From: Paraconiothyrium sp. Pb-2020
Lineage: Eukaryota > Ascomycota > Dothideomycetes > Pleosporales > Didymosphaeriaceae
Direction: 5' to 3'
Assembly (NCBI GenBank): GCA_022419385.1
Contig: JAJUBI010000002.1
Coordinates: 3,720,001-3,784,000 of the forward strand
DNA length: 64,000 bases
Part shown: positions 22,673 to 36,200 of the stretch, one piece after another
Layout of the letters: each line of letters opens with the position of its first letter
Numbering within the stretch: the first letter of the stretch is position 1
Notes under the pieces: generated by a model
What the model saw: only the letters and a program-made list of their open reading frames with translations
Database searches by the model: none
What the model was told of the DNA's origin: nothing
Program-made: the position numbers and the translations under genes

Positions 22673-24600
22673 ATGAGATTGCGTACTGTGCCTGACTATA
22701 TTCTGCGTTACACGGCATACATGCAATCTAGCCGCTCCGGGTCAAGTCAATTCCTACGTACTGACACCCCGCCCCGAGCTGGAGTCGATGTGCACCCCAC
22801 CATGGAGAGGACGGGCCACTCCACGACATTTGACTACGCTCCAATACCCGAAATTGATCACCTTCGACTTCTCCAAATCAGACTACTCAACGACGAACAT
22901 AAGGAAAAGTCATGTGCTTACACCATCGTCAACACAGAACTAAGCCCGAATGCTGGTCTTGAGACTGATTTCGAAGCCGTGTCTTACACATGGGGAAGTC
23001 CTCATCGCGTCTCATCACTTCCTTTGAGTGGCTGTGCCGGCTCGATTGGCCTCACCCAGAATCTTACTCAAGCACTACCGCATCTGAGTCGACATTCCAC
23101 GACCAAACATCTCTGGATCGACCAAATCTGCATCAACCAGGATGATCCCATCGAAAAGTCCCACCAGATCGGTATGATGTCACGCATATATAAATCTTCG
23201 AAAAAAGTACTTGTATGGCTTGGACCAGAAGATGAGAACAGCCGTTTGTGCAAGCACTGGCTGCACGCAGTGGCCGACATGATCAAAGGCATGCCGAATT
23301 CGGATCGTATGACGCCAGGTACAGAGACATTCAACCCCAACATTAGGTTTCTCGTAGTTAAAAGCACTTTCGTCAGTCCGGGCAACGATCCTATGTACGC
23401 TCCAGCGATCCGAAGCTTTTGGTCGCGTCTGTGGTTTACTAGAGGCTGGGTAGTGCAAGAGCTCTTACTTGCGCCCAATGTGCTCTTCGTCGTTGGCGAG
23501 TTGCATTTCAGTTTGCAAGACCTCGCTGACCTTCAGAGTGTTCCCTCAAATCAAGCCATAGACAAGACGGATCAACAATACATCAGCGCGAACATCCTCA
23601 TGAACCTGAGATTTCAACCTTTCACCGAACAGCAGCCGCTCTGCTTCCTACGTCTAATGGCTCAAGCAGCACAGGAGTTCCAGACTTCTAAAGTTGAAGA
23701 TCGGCTTTACGCTTTTCTAGGCATGTGCGAAGGCTCTGGATTTACTCCAGATTACTGCAAGTCCATTGAGGAGAATTTCACAGAATTCGCAGCGACTCTC
23801 GCTCGGATGTTTGGCTCTCTGGACTTCCTCTCACTTTGGTCTGCCAATCTCGATTCGCTCTTACCTCGAAAGCCAGGCGAACCGGAAAGCCTTCCGTCCT
23901 GGGTACCTTCCTGGTCTGGTGTTCCCTTAGCTGCACCCTTCAGGTTTGCTGCGGGCGGAGTGAGAACTATTGGCACCAACGTATCCTGGAACGCTGCGAA
24001 CGGGAGAACGCACCATCATGATCAACCCGAAGATGTAACAAGGCGTCTGTATGTCCGCGGCAAAATCATCGACCATATAGACGGCGTCAGTTCAGCACGT
24101 TTCGCTCGGCCCTGGGAAGTCGACGACGTCCACCTTGACAGCCTCGTCGAAACCATCAAGCATGATCTCCCAGGCTCTGGCTTCGATGACTGGACGCGCA
24201 TCGATCTCATCAGCTTCCTGAGCATAGTGGCCTCTAACGGTGACGAGCCAAGAGAAAGCCCCGAGGAAGTCTTGGGTGTCATGCCAAAGGTTTGGGGCAA
24301 TGAGTTGTCCAACATGTCAGGCTATAACGAGTCGCTGGGTACGTGTATAGCTATAGGTATAGGACGGCGTGTTATGAGGACGGAGAAGGGTCGTATTGGG
24401 TTGGCGCCATGGATTGGGAGTAAAGGGGATGTGTTATTGTGATTCTGCATGGATGTGTTGTGCCCATTGTGCTCGAAGCTGTCGATGGTGAAGACGTTGA
24501 ATACAAGGTAATTGGGGATTGTTACGTGAAAGGCATTATGCATGGTGAAGGGTTTCATGGACTGAGGAAGAAGCAGAGACATTCATTCTTATCTAGGTGA
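22673..24600 (+). pseudogene. HET-domain (heterokaryon incompatibility) gene with a C-terminal frame break
   Basis: The main frame, 22673-24442, encodes 589 residues. FEAVSYTWGS near residue 100, LWIDQICINQDDPIEKSHQI and MMSRIYKSSKKVLVWLG are the core HET blocks. HET proteins control fungal allorecognition and can trigger cell death after fusion of unlike strains. The frame stops just after GLAPWIGSKGDV. The tail that normally follows in this family is present at once in another frame (24439-24600), with VILHGCVVPIVLEAVDG and YKVIGDCYVKGIMHGEG. The offset equals two extra bases or one missing base near GTGTT at 24431-24435. No intron fits the gap. A later start at 22802 is possible. Either the gene is truncated by about 54 residues, or the assembly has an indel. 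Confidence 0.88.
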
Positions 24601-25577
24601 CAACCCACATGTTCGTATGGCTCGTGGCCAGGTCGGGACATGCGAGAACTATTTCACTTCGCTTATGAACTTCCATGATGGTGACCATTGTAAGCTTTTC
24701 ACGCTCGATTCCACATGGTCATCCTTATCCGTGACTCCCGTCATCAACACGCTATGATTCCCAACCCAACGCCCTCACACGCACGTAGTCCCCAGTGCTC
24801 GGTACTTCTTCTATTCTTTCACCTCAACTTCCAGATCCGTCTCCATATCAGTCCGATACCACATTATGCTCACAAATCCCTGTAATGCGGCTGTTAGGAT
24901 CTCGTGGACAGCGCGGTGAGCTTCAATTTTTGCTGTCGCCAACGTTGCGTTGAAGGTTGGAACTAGGATTGTAGCGCAGAGCGATTCGGATTGCATGGCC
25001 TTCCGGCTGAAAAGGTAGCCTTGAACTTGTAGGTCACTAGTGCCCGAGACACAGCTTACAGTTCTTTACTCTTAGAACGGCGTATCTACGGTTGAATTGC
25101 CCAATTCTTCTGAGGGATGCTACCGAAAGACTATCGACATGAAGGATTGTGGTATCCCATACACAATTTTTGAAAAGTACCGAAGTACGCTCATCTCGTT
25201 CCAAGGAAATTCATTATGGTATCAATGGTCTCTGTGCCTCCAACGCCGGTGCTGTATAGCCGTGGAAGGCTGTAATTTCTTTTGTACAAGTGCCGTTGGG
25301 TATCAAATGTCAAGTAGGCATCCGTAAGACCCTGGGTCTACCTGCGATCTGCTGACCGGGCATTGTATCTTCAAGAACGCCAGTACAAAATGATTTGTTG
25401 AAGTCCGGTGTAAAACGTAGATCCACCCCATCTTAATGAAGCTAAAATGGGCTCCTGAGGGGTCTACAGAGTTTGCAACGCAAAACGCAAACGCAAACGC
25501 AAACGCAGGTCATGCTGATGGCTGCGTTCTAATGCTGTGTGACGACGTGGTCTCGTCGTCCTCATCGTCGACGACGC
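24601..25577. other. Intergenic, no gene seen
   Basis: This is the shared downstream region of the HET gene and the convergent 702-residue gene. A short array of the hexamer ACGCAA lies at about 25478-25506. Nothing else is recognised. Confidence 0.55.
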
Positions 25578-27869
25578 CTACTCGAGGAGCACCACTGCCT
25601 TCGAGACTAGTGATAAGTGCACTTTCAAATCTCCCATGTGCGTTCTGAGAAATTTTCTGTTTACCGTCAAGGCATCGGCAACATCCCTAGTCTGATTCAA
25701 GGGCTGGTCACAATATTGCCAAATTGCCGGAAACAGACACAATTGGACTGTCCTGCCAATGCACCGCGATGTTGGCAGTGCGTTCCCAAATGCATCTTCT
25801 ACCTTCATAGAAGGTTCATCGAACGTTGTTCCTTGCGGGAAAAAATGGATACAGTATTCCAATGGACTCACCAAAAGCTGTGAGTACAGTTTGATCGCAC
25901 GGTAGCAAAGCTCCCTCAGGTCCCCAGCGATCGTGTCATATGGATCTGGCGACGAAGTGAGCCCGAGCATCTGGCTTATCCACGAAGATCTCTGCTCTGC
26001 TTTTTGGTGTATCAAGGTATTCTGGACTCGGTCCTCTTTGAGTAGCATCTCGGTTGCAAGCAAATCCAAGCGCTTGACTTCAGACATGTCTCCTGTAACA
26101 GTCAGCGTAAATACAATAGTCGGACGACATTGCATCGACACCAGCTCTATCCAGCGAACCAAGAAGTCAATGTATTGCGTCGACTCCAGAGACGCGTCTG
26201 CAAATATTCTTTGGGAATGGCATACCTGCTGCACCGATCATGGTATACAAATGTTTGAGCAATTCTGAATGTTGGCTTTCAAGGAGTGGCGTTGGATATT
26301 CGAAAACGAATATGAACAGTAGGCGAGCCAGTGAACCGTGAAGCTTGACGAGCACGTCGTTTTCGTGGCCAGTCCGGTATTCGGCGCTCTGTTGAATAAT
26401 GGCTTTATAATGCAGATCGCTTGAAAAGGTTACATCGATCGATTCGTACAGTCGCTGGAAGTCTGGCTCCGTGAATTTCCGGTCAACCAAAATTATCCGG
26501 GTCAATAGTCTACACCGTTCCCACAACAACCTCCATTCGCCGTCGATCGCTTTCGTGAAGGGAGCCTGGGGCGCATGTACAGCCTCAGGCTCAATGACGC
26601 TGATTCTGCCGACTACACTCTTTATGATACTTTGGTATTTCGTCGTTTTCCTTTCTTCCCCGGTCAACTCGTTCAAGAGTGACTCGAAAACATTGTCGCG
26701 TTCGCTAACCACCTCCTTACGTACGCTCTCCAATCGTGCCAGCTCGGCATCTGAGCCGATCCAACCATCTCTGTGACGCTGCAACAACCACGATGTCATA
26801 TTAGAAAGTAAATCGATCTTATTGTCTCGAGCATCCCGTGGGAGTCTGATCGCGCCGTGATGTTCCCCACTGGTTTGCCAGTTCATCTGAGAAAGATCGG
26901 TCTGGTCTGTTTGATCGGTTTCCTCATGCTCTTTGCTGGCTATAGTAGAATCGGTTTCACTCGAATCTTGACTTTCGGCATCCTCTAACTCCGCTCGGGC
27001 TGGGACCGAGACAAACGACGTGATGGTCTTTGCAATCGTAGTTCTCGTAGTCTTTGCTTTACTTGTTAAAGTTGAAGAGCCGTTCCTCGCAGCAGGCGAT
27101 GGTCGATGCTGAAAGCGCGAAGGTCGTGAAGAAGAGGTTAGCCGTGGTTCTGGTCTTGATTCTGGTTCCGGCTCCTCATCTGCCACTGAAGTCGAGGACG
27201 TTTCTGAGTCTGAAGCTCGGAACAGTTTATTCCGCTCTGTCTCCTCTTCGTCGGCCTGTTGCCCAAGGTTAATATTTTCCGAATAGAGGCAATCGTGCTC
27301 CCGTAAACACGACTTACGATGATGAGAGGAAGCCCCAACTCTTGTCGCATGGTATTGTATTCAAATACTAGTGAAGCCATCAGTAAGCAAATTCCGTTTG
27401 GCAGCTTCAAAGCGGAAACTGTTTCGAGCAGGAGGCGTGCAAGATCTGTAAATCACATACCCAGCTCTTCAGGCGCGCGATGCCACTCGATACATCGGCT
27501 ACCCTTCGAAAGAACCTCTCTTTTGCTGACATACTTGGACCCTATTCTGCCTGCTAGTTCTTGCAGATTTACGACGACCTTTCCTTCGGCCGTCTTCGCA
27601 TTTACAACGCGTCCGAACCTCTTCTGGAACTCCTTCACCAGCGTTTCCTGGAATTGATCGTCATCTCCCTGCAATATGCAGAGATCGAGCCAATTCACTA
27701 AAAAGACCAATTCGTAACCTTTGATGCGAGGTTTGGGCCCCGTCCGAGGCGTGAGGTTCGTCCCACGCGCAGCTGCTGCAGCATCGGACCTGTCATCGGG
27801 AGGTTCGGATGGAGCGAAGCGGTACGGACCTAAGAAGCGCCCGCGACGACTCGCAATTGTTTTGGGCAT
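25578..27869 (-). CDS. Uncharacterised protein, about 700 residues
   Basis: The minus-strand model has exons 27869-27461, 27367-27318, 27255-26226 and 26197-25578, giving 702 residues. The first two introns (93 and 62 nt) have good GT-AG ends and restore a continuous frame. The last junction is odd: the frame changes within 28 nt (donor GTATGC) or 37 nt (donor GTGCAG), both shorter than the other introns here, with the same reading phase either way. The N-terminus is basic and Pro/Ala-rich, an acidic Glu/Ser/Asp-rich segment lies at about 230-265, and the rest looks like an alpha-helical globular protein. No signal peptide or known motif is seen. I do not recognise the family. Confidence 0.65.
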
Positions 27870-29558
27870 TATAGCTGCCTAGCAGCTGGGGGATCGGTCG
27901 CGACACGTCGCGGCAGAAGGATAGTGGAGGTGGAGAGGAGTCGGCTAGAAAGCTTGAGAGGCGCGAATCATATGACCTGTCGGGTCTAGACCGCTAAAAG
28001 ATTGGCGTTGGCTTTAATGCTGATTAGCTTGCACGGCAGAGTGGGTACGATTGATTTGGCCCCTAATTGGCATTAGCCTCGTATAGAAATCGGGGCACGG
28101 CCGTACAGCCATGTGATTGGCGCGGGAGAAGAGCGCGGCTGTATCAATGCCTTGTAACGGACGGTGCCGTATGTTACTGTTGACCGGTCATGGCCTCGAC
28201 CGACAGGCCTGTCCTGTGCGTCGCGAGTCCTCTTTGGTGGATGCAAAAGGAGGCGCAGGTGCAGCTCACTGCACATGTGGAAGACAAGGTTTCGGTCTGT
28301 TGTATTGCTTTTAATGTTTAAAGGCTTGGCACCCGGCGCGTGCAACCCCCGTACATCTCACCGCACTCGCCCAGGAACACAAAGTAAGCCCAGACTCTCA
28401 GCTTTGAAAAGCATCATGTGGGCGTTTCTGCTGAACGATATCTACACTTGTCCACCGTGTCTCTTTACACGTCGAAGAATTGGTCGCGCCTACGACCATG
28501 CCAATAGTCCGAGCACACAGTTGTCGCTTACTTAGGTAGATAGTATTGATTGTGTATTTAAGTCCTTATGCCGGACACCATGGACGTAACCAGACTTGAC
28601 CTCTCCCAGCACCACGGACACCACACACCTCGAGCGTTGTGTTAACCGACCTTTGATGGCATGTGATAACGATCGCGACCGTGGTCATGGGAGAATTTAC
28701 AATAAAAGCTAGTGGTTCTGAGGATTTCCGAAAGGCGGCCGATGTCCATCTATCCGATGCAGTTTTGGAAACGATGAGAAGGGAGCACAGGGAGAAGGGT
28801 GTGAACTCCTCGGAATATGCGTTTTCCTGTAGCTATCGTAACCGAATGTCAAGCGCTTCGCACCGTTATCACATGTACCGAGCTTTGCCAAAATAAACCG
28901 TCTCACCATGTCAAGGCCACCCGCACAGAGGTTTAACGCGGTTTATGCATCTGTCTATGACTCTGTCTATGAAGGGTCGATCGAAAAATACACTTATAAG
29001 ACCAAGTTTTGAGCCTGATCTGGGCTGTGGTGAAACACAAGCGTATGAGAACCCCTACTTGTGAAGGTAATGATTTCATTCTCCACATCTATTGCATCCA
29101 CCCCGCGGAGTACAACTAGTTGTTTCGAGTCTTTTGAAAACCCTGTACCGCTCACAACACGCCTGCTTGACATGGGGGCGAGCTATGTCCGAATTCCGGC
29201 ATCGCCACCATTCGCTGCTATGCCCCTGTCCTGATGGTTCTACAATCTACATCCGATGAGTCTCGTCTAGATGATACTCCATGCGGTAAGTGGTCTTCGA
29301 TTCGTGACCATTTGTTTTGGTCACCATTATTCCGCGGAGAAGAACTATATCGCCGTGATTGGATGGGTGTATTGCAAGCTCGTATTAATAGCAAGCTGGA
29401 CGGCGATCAAATGTATCATTGTATAAGGGGTGGCTTAGTGAGATACTGGTGATACCTCGGAGAGGTATATGTCCCCGGTATAGCTGAATCGTGCATTCAT
29501 AAGCATTGTGTTGAGTGAGCTATAGGGTTGTTGCACATGTTGGTAACCGCCTTTTCCC
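27870..29558. other. Intergenic, no gene seen
   Basis: This contains the promoter of the 702-residue protein and the 3' flank of the bZIP gene. Frames of 60-120 codons occur on both strands but have no family features or splice logic. Confidence 0.5.
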
Positions 29559-30424
29559 CTAGTCATTCATCCCGGCGTATCGCGTATAAGGGAACGGAGA
29601 CGGCGAAGCCGAGGAAGGCATACACACGTTCGACATTCCCATTGTCTGTTGATTCTCCGCTCTGGTGCAATGCCCGTACGACCCCAGAACGAATAGATCC
29701 GCGCCTGGTGTGCGAGACTGCTGGGGCGGCGTCGGGAGCTGCTCGAATGTGTGATGCGAGTGTTGTGGCGGAGCATAGTGAAAGTTTTCATGTCTAGAAG
29801 ACACAGAAGGCGGATGATCTACACTTGGGAAACAAGTTGGGACGTTCCAGGTCGACATGTTGACGTTGGGTGGAGGATTGTATATCATTGTGTTCCAAGT
29901 GTTTTCGAAGGTGGCATGATATTGCGAGCGACGACCGGAGTGCGGAGCGTAAGGCATTGTTGAGATGCAGAAGATGGGGTCGATGGGGTCGGTGCTCGTC
30001 GCTGCTGAATTCGGAAAACCGCCGTTGGATGGTAGAGTGAGGGCTGATGGTGGTGGTGTTTGAACATGGTACTCTGGCGTCACCATACGCTCCCGATCTA
30101 CCTCTTCGACAGCATGCGCAGCTTGTTCTGGTGATTCTCCGTCTTTTAAAAGTTGTTGAAGGTACTGAAGCTTCCTTTTCCGTTTCTCTCCTACGTGGCA
30201 AGATCCGTCAGTCGTGAACCTATCAACAATTTGGCAAGTCACCCACTGTAATTTCTGGATGCTATTCTGTTCTGTTGCTTCCTGATTTCACTGTTGACTT
30301 TCTTCGGTTTCTTTCCTAGCTCTTGCCCCTCAGCAGCGTCATCTGTCTTCCTGCCGGAAGATCGTGCTAAATCTTGAGACTGGTAGACAGACGTCAAAAA
30401 CATGGCGCCAGCAGATGGTACCAT
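29559..30424 (-). CDS. bZIP transcription factor with a short zipper
   Basis: Two exons on the minus strand (30424-30247, 30190-29559) encode 269 residues. Joining them across a 56-nt intron builds the basic region IRKQQNRIASRNYREKRKRK followed by LQYLQQLLKDGE; the junction falls inside the Arg codon after NRIASRNY, which is strong evidence for the splice. The N x(7) R spacing of bZIP DNA contact residues is present. The coiled coil after it is short. The remaining 180 residues are rich in Pro, Ser, His and Asn with no fold evident. A second ATG at residue 8 (MFLTSVYQ) may be the real start. Nuclear DNA binding is expected; targets are unknown. Confidence 0.88.
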
Positions 30425-33248
30425 CAAAGGCGGAATAGTAGCGTGCAGCACACAAAACAAAAACCCACTTTCGATGGCTCTTTTAGCTCGAATAAACGGA
30501 TTGCCAAGGAACAAACGTTGTATATGTATGCCCGGATTCTGGAACGTCGTCAACGGCCGTTTTGCTGAATAGGGTGGTACTCTCAGGTGATACCTTTTCT
30601 TGGAAAGCTGAATAACGCGGACAAGAATAGTAGCGTGAGGGTGGATCACAAGTAAAGACCGAAGTGAATCCTCCCGTCCGCGAATTTAACCTTAAAATCG
30701 CCCTGCAAGGTATCTTGGGATTAGAGAAGTGGCGTACTGGGTGGGCGCGCCTTTCGCACGTCGAAATGTGATTCCTGAACAGGCATGGTGACGGATGTCA
30801 TTGGAGCTGGACATCGGTGACTCGGGGCACAGGGCTCGTGCAGGTTTAGTTAACAATGACCATATTTGGATTCTCAGCCGGGGTAATGCGAAGTTTGACG
30901 CTTGATGATTCATCAGAACGTCCGCGAGTTCGGTCCGTGAGCATTTGAGCACACAAAAGGCCATGTTGACGTTGGACGGCTTCACGGGCTTAACGGTGGA
31001 GCGGCAGATCGTCGAATCAGAAGGGAAGATTCCGCCGTGCGGCGAAGTGACTAAACTGCGAGAACACCCGCGAAGCATCGTAGAAGGGATGCCGCGGCAA
31101 GTCCCTGGGGCCTTTGCATGCACTTTTCAGCCGTACTAGGTCCGACAAGGTTAGTATACATGCTTAAATTAACAACTCACCAATGAACGTTGATGCGTAA
31201 GCACTGGTCCCGACAGCTTGACCGCCAGCCGACGGCAGTAGGATTGCACAAGACTATCCGCATGGCTCGGGGCACCCATGGTGATCCGAATGACTGCTCG
31301 TTGGATTAATTATCCGGAAACGGGATGATTCAATGGGCAGACAGCTGCATAAGGCTCAGCCCTAAGCGGCCACTCTTGAGAATGACTGCATGCTGCATTG
31401 GCCATTTGTTACCCCGGTCACATCGGCTTGTGGTCTTGATTCCATACATGACGACACTTGGTTGGTTTAGTGTCGTGGGTGGGTCCCGTCAAAGTGCGAA
31501 TAACTCGAAACTCCGGTAACAACTAAAATCCATTGACAGTGTAAGCTCAGAAAACGTCCCGGAACTCCGGATATGTGTTAACGTTATACCACGCTCGGCT
31601 TGTGGGGTTCGTCGGCCGTGCTATATCGATCACTCATCGTAAAATTGTGTGCGGAAGCGGAGTGACCTTATCGAAAATTGCAGTGCCTACCATTCTTTGT
31701 CACAAACTCGAATCATGTTCCGACGGGTGCAAACATTCCTAGCGGATGAAACAAGGTCATGAGATCAGCGAAAAATGCTTGTTCGATGTATTTCACTGCA
31801 GCTAAGACACCTGTCAAGTTACCATACACAGCGTATGACAACTCCTGCCCGGGGCAAACGCGGTTATAATGCTGCACAGACTCGAAGATCGACAGGAAAC
31901 GAAACGGCTGATACAGATGGCTGTATGCTATCGGCCCCAGAACAATGTCCGAATGTTATTACACTTGGAAGACGAATCTCGCCTCACGTCGATTCGCAGC
32001 TTCAAGCGCCAAAAAATGCTCACCGCTCTTGCATGATAGCATGCCTCGGCGGTTACTTCCTCGGCCTTTTGCCACGAAATTTGCAACCAGAAACATCTCT
32101 AACACGCTTGCATGACTGTGAATGGCAAGTTGCATAATTCCAACCTACTGCACGCACAGTTTGCATCGGACACAGCGTGACCACATCACCCAGGTCCAAG
32201 CTCCGAACTCCTCGAAATGCACAACGTTAAATCCATGGCATCCACGGAAAACATCTCTAGAGCTCTGTATCCCCTGTTGGGCTGAGCTACACAGACTAGA
32301 CTAGTCTCCGCTGTCCATTTATAGGTATTCTTGCTAACATACTTCGGTCCCATGTCTATATTGAACAGCTCTGGGACCTCGAGTTACGCGCTGAATCCAA
32401 GTGAGCGCTTCAGCAGATGCTCTGGGGCAGACTGTGCATAAAATGTAGAATAGAGCCATTCATGGGTGAGGAGTGGACTTCATCGAATTACAAACGTGAC
32501 GTCTCACTCTTCAGTTTGGAGAAAAGAATTCCCTACAGCGTTGGCATCAACATTGCTTTTTGATCAACTTGACTGGAGAAACCTACTCGTATGACCTGCA
32601 AGAATAGCTCCCTGATAGACTATCATCTCGCAATGAATCGATCTAGCGATCAACCACAGCTCGCACCTCTCTACATCCATCGCAAACGTCTGACATGGGC
32701 GTAAGCAGACAGCCGCCCTGAAAGCGCAAGACACTTTAAACGTACATGTTACAAACGCATGTGAGTACCTCATCCTTGTTATTCCCTGATTCATTATGCG
32801 TATAAGATGCGATCTCTCACGATAATTGAAGCCTTCAATTTCACAGCCATACTCTCAAAAATGAAAAGGGGCTTAATTCACTTCGAAACCACAATATAGA
32901 CATACATTACGAAGCAAAAGACTTTTTGTTGGCTTGAGTGCCTGAAAAAGTCGGTTCATTCGAAATTCAAAAAAAGCCCAGCCCACCATCAGTGAGTTCT
33001 CCAAACCTTACAACGCCAAGCTTCATGAATGTACAGCACGCACGCTCGCTATGCTCGAAAACAAAAAGCCCAATAAACGCCAACCCAATATCAAAACAGA
33101 AAACGCCTGTATACAAGTCATAGCCTACAGGCTCCTCGTCTCATCCCACACGCCATATCCGAACACCGTCCCGAGCCAAGAGCGTTTTCCGCAACCTGAA
33201 AGTCTGGCTACAGGGGAATTCTAACGTGATACCCATTGTTGTTCGATT
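30425..33248. other. 2.8-kb intergenic region
   Basis: This is the upstream region of the bZIP gene and the downstream flank of the INCENP gene. It is visibly AT-richer than the coding parts. Scattered frames of 60-140 codons show nothing recognisable, and I found no terminal repeats or transposase motifs. Confidence 0.5.
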
Positions 33249-36200
33249 TTATAGACCACGATTCGGCTGAGGCGTCGGACGTGGGCTCGGGTTGTAAGTC
33301 CACGCACCCTCGCGGAAGAGCCTCTCTTTCGCCTCCCTATCCTTCCGCCTCTCTTCTTCGGTAACCTGGTCATTCGCCCAGTAAGCACTGCTAGTGCGCT
33401 CACGGAAACGCTTATGCCTCTCCTTATTCGGGAAGACTTGCTCCATATTGAGGGGAGCAATGGGCCCAAACACTTGCTCTGGATCGACAAGTTGCTGCTG
33501 GGTCAATAAATCACGCAAGTTGGGGGTATTGACCCAGCTGGGCTGCTCGAATTCGTTGTCGGAGTCTTCATCTTCAGAGTCAGTCATGATGTCTGGCAGT
33601 TTGATCTCCTCGCCATTCTGGTATTGCGGCACAGGGGTCTTCGCCGGCTGAAGAGGCTCAGCGAAGGGGATCTTGCCCTTCGCGAACTGCGAGTTCGGAT
33701 GTGCGGGCGTGATGGGGTTCATTTTGGCTTGTGTCGAAGGACGTTTAGGGGGACGCTGGAGCGTCGACTCGTCCTGTTCAAACGGTCGCTTCGCGGGCTT
33801 AGCTGGGTTGACTTGAGGAACCGAGACTTGGATGCGGTTGGCGTCTTGAATTGTTTGCATGCGCGCAACGGGACGGGCTGCAGCGAGGTCCGCACGCGTC
33901 GGTGCCGGCACTGCCTTTGACTTCTCCAACGGCTTGTCCATCAGCTTCTCCGCCGGCTTTTGCACAGGTGGTCTTGCGACTCTAGGAGCTGGCTTTGGAG
34001 CCGATTTGTAAGACGCTCCAGACTTTGTAGACAGGGCCGATGCTGGTCGGGGTGGTGCAGCATGCGTGGGCTTTGTGGCAGGTGGGCCCATTCTCTGTGT
34101 AGATGGAGCCGACTTGGCCGCGATCGGAGCTGTGCTCGAAGGAGCCGGGACTGAAGCGGCGTGCTTTGAAGCAGCGGGTGGTGCCTGACCATACCGACTG
34201 TTGTGAAGGGATACCATGATTTTCTGAGGTTTAACCTTAGGCAGTGTCTCTTTACTATTGGGCTTAGCAAGCTTCTTTGGCTCAACCTTGCGCGGCTCTC
34301 TAAACTTTTGCCCAGTCGTTGGGAGGAAGCTCTTTGGCGGGGGCGGTGGAGGCATATCATCCGCCGACTCAGTCTCATTTGAAGTCGCAGTATTGGCACG
34401 AGTCGGCTGAGGGCGAGGCTGCGACGATTCGGCGACAGAAACCGGTGTCTTCATAGCAGCGACGGGGACCTGTCTCATGCTTTGTTGCGAGGGCATCGCT
34501 GACGGCGTCTTCGTTGTCGTAGCCTTGATCTTCTGATGATGCGCTGCAGCTTTGACTTGTTCTTTCGAACGCATCTCTTTCAGTCGATCATCTACACGCT
34601 GCTTCTCCTTAAAGTCTTTCTCCTTCTGCTTCTCTCGTTCAGTAGAGCTGCGAGTTCGTCGTCCATCCTCCTTCGCAGGGCTACTCGACGTAGCGGCGGC
34701 CGCCTTGGACTTGCTGGATTTAAGAGACTCCTTAGAAGGTGAGCGCAGATGCGAGAAAATAGATGTACCGGCTTTCTCGTTGCGCTTCGGGCTGCGGAAC
34801 ACATCATCACTGGACTGCTGATCCTTGATTGTCGAGCGCACTGGGCTTTCTGAAAGTGCATCAAGTTTGACCTGCGCACTGGTGGCGTTTGAACCAATGA
34901 TCTTCTCTTTGGCGGCACGGAGAGCTGAATAGAACTTAGCCTTGGAAGCGCTGAGAGGGCCGTCCATGTATTTCTTACCAGTCGGGGAGCCTGCCGGAGT
35001 GGTTGACTCCACGACCGCCGGGAAATCGGGGTTAGAGACAGATATTGGCTTTGGTACAGCTTTAGCAGGTGATGACCGGGCCTGTTCGGAACGACTCTTG
35101 TTGAAAGGAGGGCGTTTTGGACTCGATGCTGGAGCAACAGTCCGAATTGGCGATATCCAGTCGTCGTCATCAGCATCATCATGCTCTGTTCCTGCGGGGG
35201 GCAGACTAGGATATGCGGGCTGCGTTACAGGTACTGGCTGTGCGGGCTGCGAGATCTGCGAGGGTTGCGAGGATTCCTTCATTTGTGATGCAGTGAAGCT
35301 CGTCGCTTGATTCAGCTGCGAAGCTAGGATGTTCTGACTGATCCGCTTGGGTGCCTCATTTTGTTGTTTTAGCATGTTGATGCGCTCAAGGAGGCGCTGA
35401 GAAGAGGTCTTGTTGTGGAGTTTAGTAGCTTCCAGCTCTTCGCGCGGTAATTCTGGCCCCTCTTCGTTCACGTCCATTATAACATCGTGTTGGGATTCTG
35501 GAAGTTGTAATTGAGCGCCTCCAAGGCTCTTCCCACCAGTGAAGCGACCTAAATTGCTGCTTCGTACCTTATTCGGGTCAACGTGACTAGTCCTGGAATT
35601 TCGGTTGCCCATGCTCTTCTTTGCGAGTAGCGGCTCGCGTGCTGGCAAAGACGCGAATGTGAGACTGCTCTTCCTGACTAGAGGCTTTACAGGACTAGAT
35701 GAGTCTGATTGTGATCGAACATCGTCGTCGATTTCCATGTTATCTTCGACCTCATGGTGAACGACCGTATCGTCGTGTTGCGCATCCTCGGCCTCGGCAC
35801 GATCTGAAGCAGCGAAGATTTCAACAGGTGGCATGAGAGTTTTCGGCTCAGGCGCATGCGCGTGCTGCTCCGCCACATCATGCGCGTTTTGCTGGTCGGC
35901 GGAGATACTGAATCCCCCGGAGACAGAGACAAGTCTGGGTGGTTCAGGGAATGCGGAAAAGTCATCAATCGCCATGTCGTCATGATCCGAACTCAGGTCA
36001 TGGTGGGCAGCAGCACCCTGAGCATCATATTGTGCATCGTCCGGCTTAACCTCATCCACATCCATCGCGTCATTGCTGAATCTCGCGCGCAAGTCTTCAT
36101 GCGAAGCGTTCTTGCTGCCAAAAGCTTCTTTTGCTGAGACAAAAGAGTCGCCAGTATCGCGTCGTTCCTCCTCGCAGGGCTGTGTTGACGGTGCGAACGA

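Noticed and set aside
29234..29452. 72-codon plus-strand frame considered as a transposon remnant
   Set aside because: No terminal repeats, no DDE or reverse-transcriptase motif, and no second copy in the window.
30692..31123. 143-codon minus-strand frame in the bZIP upstream region
   Set aside because: No motif and low-quality composition; probably chance.
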